NCBI GenBank assembly: GCA_946541285.1
Contig: CAMNJG010000009.1
Coordinates: 1-17,339 of the forward strand
Source of the DNA: an uncultured Clostridia bacterium
GTDB lineage: Bacteria > Bacillota > Clostridia > Peptostreptococcales > Anaerovoracaceae
DNA: 17,339 bases
Direction: 5' to 3'
Part shown: piece by piece, positions 7,496 through 12,878 of the stretch
How positions within the stretch are numbered: the first letter of the stretch is position 1
Layout: each line of letters starts with the position of its first letter
Program-made: the position numbers and the translations under genes
The notes under the pieces: generated by a model
What the model saw: only the letters and a program-made list of their open reading frames with translations
Told to the model about the DNA's origin: nothing
Databases searched by the model: none

Positions 7496-8761
7496 TTATT
7501 TTTCCGGGGACTGCCTTCCGGCTTCCATTTTTTCGAGGAAATCCGGACCGTACCCGTATTTTTCAACGACAAAGTCGAGATCCTTATCTCCACGTCCGGA
7601 CAGATTCACCAGGACAGAGCCGGTCGCGCCGGTCCTGGCGACTTTGATGGCATAAGCCAGGGCGTGGGAACTTTCAATGGCAGGGATGATCCCTTCGTGT
7701 TTTGAAAGCAGGAACAGCGCTTCGATCGCGTCGTCATCTCCGATGGTTGTGTAATGGACGCGGTCCATATCATGGAGCAGCGCGTGTTCCGGCCCTGCTG
7801 CCGGATAATCCAGGCCGCTGGCATTGGAGTAGACCGGAGCCGGTTCGCCGTTTTCATCCGCCAGCATGATGCTGTTGAAACCATGCATGACGCCTTCTGT
7901 CCCATAAGTAATCGATGCCGCGTGATCGCCCAGTTTCGGGCCGCGTCCGAGAGGTTCCACACCGATCAGTTCCACTGGATCCGCCAGGAATGGCGTGAAC
8001 ATCCCGATGGAATTGGAGCCTCCGCCAACGCAGGCGACGACCTGATCCGGCAGATGCCCGGTCTGTGATACAAACTGCTCCCTGGCTTCCTCGCCAATAC
8101 AGAACTGGAAGTCCCTGACCATCAGCGGGAACGGATGAGGGCCGGCAGCAGTTCCAATACAGTACACCGCATGTTCGTATTCCTTTGAATACGCGATGAA
8201 TGCCGCGTCGACAGCCTCTTTCAGTGTTTTCAGCCCGAAACTGACAGGGATGACATTGGCCCCGAGGATCTTCATCCTGGTGACGTTCGGCGCCTGCTTG
8301 GCGATATCCACTTCGCCCATGTAAATATCACATTCCAGGCCAAAATACGCGGCCGCGGTCGCGAGGGCGACACCGTGCTGGCCGGCGCCGGTTTCCGCGA
8401 TCAGCTTTTTCTTTCCCATATACTTCGCCAGCAGTCCTTCTCCCATACAGTGGTTCAGTTTATGTGCTCCAGTATGGTTGAGATCCTCACGTTTCAGGTA
8501 AATCTGTGTCCTGCCCAGCAGATTGGAGAGATTCTGGCAGTGGTAGACAGGCGTCGGGCGCCCCTGGAAATCCCTGCGGATCCTGCGCAGCTCTGAAATG
8601 AACTGAGCGGACTGGGCGATGGTGTTGTATGCTTCCGCGTATTCATTAAATGCACGGATCAGTTCCGGATTATCCAGATAATTTCCACCATATTTTCCGA
8701 AATAACCTTCCTGTGACGGATATTCCTTGAGATAATTATCAAAGTCTCTGTATTTATTCAT
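7496..8761 (-). CDS. trpB: Tryptophan synthase beta subunit, stand-alone
   Basis: This 421-residue PLP enzyme would make L-tryptophan from serine and indole. It has GRPTPVY (68-74), YLKREDLNHTGAHK with the PLP lysine at 101, AETGAGQHGVA with catalytic Glu123, the phosphate cup GGGSN (246-250), GVEP (267-270), ASGLDYPAAGPEH (314-326), HEGIIPAIESSHALAY (355-370) and NLSGRGDKD with Ser388. It is of the TrpB1 type, not TrpB2. One departure is NHCMGEG after the PLP lysine, where typical enzymes have HKxN-x3-GQ: the Gln of that motif is Glu here. No trpA or other trp gene adjoins it, so indole may come from elsewhere or the rest of the pathway may lie at another locus. AAAGGGGA precedes the ATG with good spacing, and the leader is too short for a T-box or peptide attenuator. 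Confidence 0.95.
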   Translation of the reverse strand: MNKYRDFDNYLKEYPSQEGYFGKYGGNYLDNPELIRAFNEYAEAYNTIAQSAQFISELRRIRRDFQGRPTPVYHCQNLSNLLGRTQIYLKREDLNHTGAHKLNHCMGEGLLAKYMGKKKLIAETGAGQHGVALATAAAYFGLECDIYMGEVDIAKQAPNVTRMKILGANVIPVSFGLKTLKEAVDAAFIAYSKEYEHAVYCIGTAAGPHPFPLMVRDFQFCIGEEAREQFVSQTGHLPDQVVACVGGGSNSIGMFTPFLADPVELIGVEPLGRGPKLGDHAASITYGTEGVMHGFNSIMLADENGEPAPVYSNASGLDYPAAGPEHALLHDMDRVHYTTIGDDDAIEALFLLSKHEGIIPAIESSHALAYAIKVARTGATGSVLVNLSGRGDKDLDFVVEKYGYGPDFLEKMEAGRQSPEK

Positions 8762-8792
8762 AAGCGTCCCCTTTCAAAGATATACGCTATGA

Positions 8793-8801
8793 ATTATAGC
8801 A
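8793..8801 (-). promoter_or_regulatory. Extended -10 promoter for trpB
   Basis: Read on the - strand, TGCTATAAT is a perfect extended -10 (TATAAT at 8798-8793) about 31 bases before the trpB ATG. No convincing -35 box is found at 16-18 bases, which fits the extended type. The box sits just past the stop codon of the upstream exchanger gene (8808-8810), and any -35 contact would fall inside that gene. Confidence 0.62.
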
Positions 8802-8807
8802 TATTTT

Positions 8808-9791
8808 TTATCGTAATATGGCGAAAATTACATTCGCGGCGTAAATCGCGGTCATCAGCAGGCCGGCGCCCCTTCCGAGTTTTTTTCGTGCGGCGGCGAT
8901 GACAAAGGCCAGAATACTGGCTCCGATCAGGATCAGCATATCATAAACAGAGGCGACATTGACGCCGATCGGGTGGATCGCGGAGGACAGGGAGAGGATC
9001 AGCATAATATTAAAAATATTGGATCCGATTACATTTCCAAGTGCCATACCGGTTTCGCCCTTCCTGGCCGCGATAATGGAGGTCACCAGTTCCGGAAGAG
9101 ACGTTCCGAATGCGACAATGGTCAGTCCGATCAGGGTCTCGGTCATCCCCGCGGCCCTGGCGATCTCTTTCGCGCTGTAAACGACGGCTTCACCACCCGC
9201 GACGATCAGGACCAGGCCGAGTACGATATAAAGAAGACATGTCAGCAGGGAACGGTTGACAGGAGTATCTGTATCCTCCGTAGGATTTTTCCGGGCATCC
9301 CGGATCAGATAAAGCATATAGATGACAAATGCCACAAGAAGAAGGATGCCGATCCAGCGGCTGACCATTCCGGCCTGATCTGCCATCTCTGAGTGGAAGA
9401 CACTGCCGGAGATCAGAGCTGTGCCGCAGGTACTGAGAAGAAGAAAAACAGTGATAATAATCGAGAGCGGAAAATCCCTTTTGATAATAGCACGTTCGAC
9501 CGGGATCGGATGAATTATGGAGCATATGCCCAGTACACACAATAAATTAAACAGATTGGAACCGACCACATTACTCAGGGCGATTTCGTTGGAACCCTGA
9601 AGCGCGGCGGATAAACTGACTGCCAGTTCCGGGGCGCTGGTTCCCATCGCGACAACCGTCAGTCCGATGATGACACCAGGAACCTTGAATTTCCGGGCCA
9701 GTGTGGCGCTGCCGTCTACAAAGAGATCAGCGCCTTTGATCAGGCCGACAAATCCGGCCGCCAGAATCATGATATTAATAATCACATGCAT
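8808..9791 (-). CDS. Calcium/sodium antiporter family protein (CaCA), probable Mn2+ exporter
   Basis: This 327-residue integral membrane protein has about ten helices in two inverted halves. The first alpha repeat holds VVAMGTSAPELAVS (46-59) with NVVGSNLFN (74-82). The second holds IVAFGTSLPELVTS (225-238) with NVIGSNIFN (253-261). The acidic residues of these repeats form the ion-binding centre, which places it with the YrbG-type branch of the exchanger superfamily. A charged cytoplasmic loop at about 163-180 separates the halves. Family members exchange Ca2+ for Na+ or H+. Here the gene lies directly behind a yybP-ykoY Mn2+ riboswitch, so I infer that Mn2+ is the relevant ion. AAGGAAGG lies about nine bases before the ATG. 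trpB follows 46 bases later on the same strand. Confidence 0.94.
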   Translation of the reverse strand: MHVIINIMILAAGFVGLIKGADLFVDGSATLARKFKVPGVIIGLTVVAMGTSAPELAVSLSAALQGSNEIALSNVVGSNLFNLLCVLGICSIIHPIPVERAIIKRDFPLSIIITVFLLLSTCGTALISGSVFHSEMADQAGMVSRWIGILLLVAFVIYMLYLIRDARKNPTEDTDTPVNRSLLTCLLYIVLGLVLIVAGGEAVVYSAKEIARAAGMTETLIGLTIVAFGTSLPELVTSIIAARKGETGMALGNVIGSNIFNIMLILSLSSAIHPIGVNVASVYDMLILIGASILAFVIAAARKKLGRGAGLLMTAIYAANVIFAILR

Positions 9792-9849
9792 TTTCTGTTT
9801 CCTTCCTTTCTGATATGCAGTGGTTTCTAAAAGGGAGATGCGCAGACAG

Positions 9850-9895
9850 AAAAAAAGAGACTTTTACCGCATGACAAAAATACGGTAAAAGTCTC
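9850..9895 (-). terminator. Intrinsic terminator forming the expression platform of the Mn2+ riboswitch
   Basis: On the - strand the arms GAGACTTTTACCG (9895-9883) and CGGTAAAAGTCTC (9869-9857) make a perfect 13-base stem with a 13-base loop, followed by seven T residues (9856-9850). It lies between the aptamer and the exchanger start codon, as expected for a transcriptional switch. Its 5' arm overlaps the sequence expected to close the aptamer. Confidence 0.92.
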
Positions 9896-9994
9896 GCTTC
9901 TTACAACATGTTCCGGGGAATCCCTTTCCCGTACTGACGAAATCATGTTACGCGGCTAAAAAACAGCCACGCAAGCTACTCCCTGATACTTGTC
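9889..9994 (-). ncRNA. yybP-ykoY (manganese) riboswitch aptamer
   Basis: Read on the - strand, the element begins near the predicted transcription start. It shows the conserved L1 sequence GGGAGUAGC (9983-9975). An 8-base P2 follows, GCGUGGCU with AGCCGCGU closed by a U-rich loop. Next comes P3, AACAUG with CAUGUU, which encloses the conserved L3 CGUCAGUACG, a GGGAA/UUCCC stem and CCCCGG. The 3' strand AGCGAGACUUUU corresponds to the conserved G-C-A-A-G-A segment that returns to P1. These match the Mn2+-sensing family (Lactococcus, B. subtilis yybP and E. coli mntP/alx examples) in order and spacing. P1 itself looks short (AAGU with ACUU). Known members mostly switch expression on when Mn2+ is high. 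Confidence 0.88.
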
Positions 9995-9998
9995 AGAT

Positions 9999-10027
9999 AC
10001 AATAACAGAAAAAGTCAGATCTGTCAA
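9999..10027 (-). promoter_or_regulatory. Sigma-A-type promoter of the riboswitch-exchanger transcript
   Basis: On the - strand a perfect -35 TTGACA (10027-10022) is followed after 17 bases by -10 TATTGT (10004-9999). The start would fall at about 9992, right at the beginning of the aptamer. Confidence 0.85.
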
Positions 10028-10052
10028 TCAGATTTTAAACGCGGGGAATGTC

Positions 10053-10090
10053 TCTGCGACGCCGTCCGAGATGGAACATGGCGTTGCAGA
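10053..10090. repeat. Inverted repeat between the divergent promoters
   Basis: CTGCGACGCC (10054-10063) pairs with GGCGTTGCAG (10080-10089) over ten positions with one G-T, and one flanking T-A pair extends it. The loop is 16 bases and no T-run follows on either strand. It lies upstream of both divergent promoters. Besides this hairpin, the gene-free stretch 9792-10298 holds the riboswitch, the two promoters and the leader of the pip operon. Confidence 0.4.
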
Positions 10091-10140
10091 ACAGTACATT
10101 GACACTTTGCCGGATGTTTTTCTTCCTCAAAGAGGTCATT

Positions 10141-10169
10141 TTGATGATTAATTGTGGTATATTTATAAC
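10141..10169 (+). promoter_or_regulatory. Promoter of the YhgE/Pip operon
   Basis: A -35 TTGATG (10141-10146) and a -10 TATAAC (10164-10169) are separated by 17 bases. The predicted start near 10176 leaves a leader of about 120 bases before the pip ATG. It is divergent from the riboswitch promoter. Confidence 0.72.
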
Positions 10170-10204
10170 AACAAACTACTTTAAGGAAAACGGCCCATTC
10201 CGGA

Positions 10205-10264
10205 CTGTCTGCTGAGTAAGGAAACGCTGAATGAGAAAACAGCAGTTCCTTAGGCAGCGGACAG
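10205..10264 (+). other. Long leader hairpin upstream of the YhgE/Pip operon
   Basis: The 19-base arms at 10205-10223 (CTGTCTGCTGAGTAAGGAA) and 10246-10264 (TTCCTTAGGCAGCGGACAG) pair over 17 positions, including one G-U, with one 2x2 internal loop. An inner GCTG/CAGC can stack within the 22-base loop. No T-run follows, so it is not a simple terminator. The left arm contains AAGGAA, the Shine-Dalgarno site of the short leader ORF. Confidence 0.6.
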
Positions 10265-10278
10265 GAATGAACCGGTAA
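10231..10278 (+). CDS. Possible 15-residue leader peptide (upstream ORF)
   Basis: The frame ATG...TAA encodes MRKQQFLRQRTGMNR. AAGGAA (10218-10223) lies seven bases before the ATG, which is good spacing. By contrast, the large pip gene that starts 20 bases after this stop has no recognisable Shine-Dalgarno site. The ORF lies across the loop and 3' arm of the leader hairpin, so translating it would open the hairpin. It could be a chance ORF. The combination of a good site here and none at the next gene suggests reinitiation or a translated leader that controls the operon. The peptide is strongly basic and has no hydrophobic segment. Confidence 0.4.
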   Translation: MRKQQFLRQRTGMNR

Positions 10279-10298
10279 CAGTAAAACAGACAACGAAC

Positions 10299-12878
10299 AT
10301 GAAAACCATAAGAAACAGCTTTCGGATTTTCCGGCGTGACTGCCGGCGTATCGCACGTTCGCCACTTGCGATTCTTGTATTAATTGGCGCCTCCATCCTG
10401 CCCTGTCTGTACGCGTGGGTAAACATCGGAGCCTACGAGGATCCTTACCAGTATACCGGCGGACTGAAGGTCGCGGTGGCCAGTAATGACCGGGGAGTCA
10501 GCAGTGAATTTACCGGAGAACTCAATGCCGGAGAAAAAGTACTGGATTCATTAAAAGACAACCATTCTTTCGGATGGACTTTTGTCGACGAAAAAAAGGC
10601 GGTAAAAGGAGTACGTTCGGGAGAATATTATGCCGCGATCATCATCCCGGAATCCTTCAGTGAAGATCTCCTGAGTATTACGACTGGTGAACTGAAACAG
10701 CCGGTACTGGAATATTACCTGAATGAAAAGAAAAACGCCATGGCGCCGCTGCTGATGAATGTAGGCGCGAATACTCTGAAAAACCAGGTAAATCAGCAGT
10801 TCGTAGATGCTGCCGTCCAGGCGGTATCGGACATCGCGCAGTCGATGATGGATGATCTTGGACTGAAGATGGATTCGGTCCATCAGTCTGTTTCCGCAGA
10901 TCTGAACGCTGTATCCGATAATCTGTCGCAGTATGATACGATGGTGGGGCAACTGAGAGAAATTCTGGCGGAGTACCCGGAAACCGATCAGAATCTGCGG
11001 ACCACGCTGGACGGGGTAGTGGTTGCTGCTGATTCCGGGCAGAAAACACTGGATCAGGCGGAACGGACTCTTCAGGAAGGAAGGGACAGTTATCTGAATT
11101 TTTCTGATGGTCTGAACCGGAATCTGGAAGAAGGCAGTGCGCTTCTTTCCGACATCCGCCGCAGCAGTGATGTGGATTTTTATGATCTGAACGCGAAGGT
11201 ACAGTCTGTCAATCAGAAAACCAGCCTGGCGGTCAGCCTCCTGCAGCAGATTACGGACTGGAACGCGGATATTCTTCAGAACCTGAGAACCCTCAGTGAC
11301 CCTCTGCCGACGACCTCGGAAATGATCCAGCGCCTTCAGGAGGAAAACCAGGGGCATTCGGAAGTACTGCAGGCACTCCAGTCCGGAAACCAGGCGATCG
11401 GAAACGCGGCCTCTGAAACACTGAACAACGCGGCCAGGATACAGAACCACATCAATAACAGCCAGACCTCCGTTTCGGATGTGCAGAACGCATGGACCAG
11501 GGATGTCCAGCAGCCGATGGCGGAAAAACTCGACCGGCTTTCCTGGTTCCTTGGCTGGGCGGAAGGAATACTGGATCCGGTGGATTCCCAGGTTGTCCAG
11601 ATGAATGCCATCCTGGACGGACTCGGTCAGAGTATGGACAGCGTCAATACGTCGCTGGAACAGACCCAGTCCATGCTGACAAATCTCCGGGAACAGATTG
11701 ACAACAGCGTCACGGATCTGAACCTGCTGACCAGTTCCGAACAATACCAGAAACTTCTGAACAGCAGTATCGACGGACAGAAATTATCGGGATTTATTTC
11801 TTCTCCGGTTTCCCTGAAGAATAAAACTTTTTTCAGTGTACGTAACTATGGGACGGCCATGTCCCCGTTTTTTACCAATCTGGCGATCTGGGTAGGAGGG
11901 ATTGTCCTTCTCTCCCTGTTTAAACTGGAAGTGGATACCGATGAAAAAATCAGAAAATACCGTCCGTCCGAAGGCTATCTGGGCAGGGGACTGCTGTTCA
12001 TGCTTGCGGGACAGATGCAGGCTGTGATTGTGTGCCTGGGCGATTTGCTGATCATGAAAATCCAGTGCGTTCATCCGTTTCTTTTTGTTCTGAGCGGGAT
12101 GGTCATTTCACTGGTTTACATCAATTTCATTTACGCGCTGGCGATTACCCTGAAACATGTCGGCAAGGCTCTGTGTGTCGTCATCCTGATTTTCCAGGTT
12201 CCGTCGTCGTCCGGCACGTATCCGGTAGAGATGACGTCATCTTTTTTCCGGTTCCTGAATCCGATCCTTCCATTTACATATGGAGTGCGTGCCATGCGTG
12301 AAGCGGAAATCGGCATCTATGGAAATCACTATATCCTGTCCCTGCTGAAACTGTCTGTTTTTCTGCTCATCGCGCTGATCCTGGGACTGACAATGCGGTC
12401 TGTCTTCATCAACCTGAATATACTTTTCGATAAAAAATTATCGGAAACCGATCTGATGATCTGCGAAGAAACTACCGCGCCGGAACAGGAGCGTTTCCGA
12501 CTGTTCGCGGCGATCAGACTGCTGGCAGGCCGTGAACGGTTCCTGCAGACGACAGAAGCCAGTATCCGGCGGTTTGAAACCGTTTATCAGAAACGGATCC
12601 GCCAGAGCTTCCAGATTGTCCTGATTGTACTGCCATTACTCTTTATGACACTGATGTTTACAGTCGGCGGTTCCAGGATGCTTTTCCTGGTACTGTGGAT
12701 CTCTTCCCTGGTAGCTCTGATGGTTTTCCAGATCCTGATTGAATATTTCCGGGAGCATCTGGACCGGCAGCGGAGGATGGCGGAGATGTCCGACCAGGAA
12801 TTGCTGCAGCTTCTTAACAGGCAAAAAGAACCGGAAGAGGAAGAGACTGCTGAAGAGGAAGAGGCTGCTCATGAATAA
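10299..12878 (+). CDS. YhgE/Pip family membrane protein (phage infection protein-like), first paralog
   Basis: This 859-residue protein has the Pip layout. There is a basic N-terminus, a first helix at about 20-42 (ending CLYAWVNIGAYEDPYQ) and then the conserved LKVAVAS strand and GVRSGEYYAAIIIPESFSEDLLS (about 105-128). A long extracellular part rich in helical heptads (about 180-510) follows. The C-terminal ABC-2-like membrane block (about 523-705) includes FFTNLAIWVGG, QCVHP, FQVPSSSGTYPVEM, NPILPFTYGVRAMRE and INLN. Known relatives include the lactococcal phage infection protein and B. subtilis YueB, the SPP1 receptor. Unusually, a cytoplasmic segment, two more helices (about 768-812) and an acidic Glu tail follow the normal end. 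ATG 10299 has no clear Shine-Dalgarno site and no other in-frame start exists back to the stop at 10251. The gene overlaps the next paralog by eight bases. Confidence 0.92.
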   Translation: MKTIRNSFRIFRRDCRRIARSPLAILVLIGASILPCLYAWVNIGAYEDPYQYTGGLKVAVASNDRGVSSEFTGELNAGEKVLDSLKDNHSFGWTFVDEKKAVKGVRSGEYYAAIIIPESFSEDLLSITTGELKQPVLEYYLNEKKNAMAPLLMNVGANTLKNQVNQQFVDAAVQAVSDIAQSMMDDLGLKMDSVHQSVSADLNAVSDNLSQYDTMVGQLREILAEYPETDQNLRTTLDGVVVAADSGQKTLDQAERTLQEGRDSYLNFSDGLNRNLEEGSALLSDIRRSSDVDFYDLNAKVQSVNQKTSLAVSLLQQITDWNADILQNLRTLSDPLPTTSEMIQRLQEENQGHSEVLQALQSGNQAIGNAASETLNNAARIQNHINNSQTSVSDVQNAWTRDVQQPMAEKLDRLSWFLGWAEGILDPVDSQVVQMNAILDGLGQSMDSVNTSLEQTQSMLTNLREQIDNSVTDLNLLTSSEQYQKLLNSSIDGQKLSGFISSPVSLKNKTFFSVRNYGTAMSPFFTNLAIWVGGIVLLSLFKLEVDTDEKIRKYRPSEGYLGRGLLFMLAGQMQAVIVCLGDLLIMKIQCVHPFLFVLSGMVISLVYINFIYALAITLKHVGKALCVVILIFQVPSSSGTYPVEMTSSFFRFLNPILPFTYGVRAMREAEIGIYGNHYILSLLKLSVFLLIALILGLTMRSVFINLNILFDKKLSETDLMICEETTAPEQERFRLFAAIRLLAGRERFLQTTEASIRRFETVYQKRIRQSFQIVLIVLPLLFMTLMFTVGGSRMLFLVLWISSLVALMVFQILIEYFREHLDRQRRMAEMSDQELLQLLNRQKEPEEEETAEEEEAAHE
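12834..12869 (+). repeat. 18-base tandem duplication in the acidic tail of the first Pip gene
   Basis: GAAGAGGAAGAGACTGCT (12834-12851) is followed directly by GAAGAGGAAGAGGCTGCT (12852-12869), 17 of 18 bases identical. It encodes two EEEE(T/A)A-like units. The second copy supplies the AGGAAGAGG Shine-Dalgarno site for the next gene. Confidence 0.85.

Noticed and set aside
10099..10127. TTGACA at 10099-10104 as a + strand promoter
   Set aside because: No -10-like sequence lies 16-18 bases downstream. The pair at 10141-10169 is much better.
10551..11744. Open frame of 397 codons on the - strand
   Set aside because: It lies entirely inside the first Pip gene, whose + strand frame shows clear family motifs. 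The - strand translation has no recognisable domain and is a shadow.
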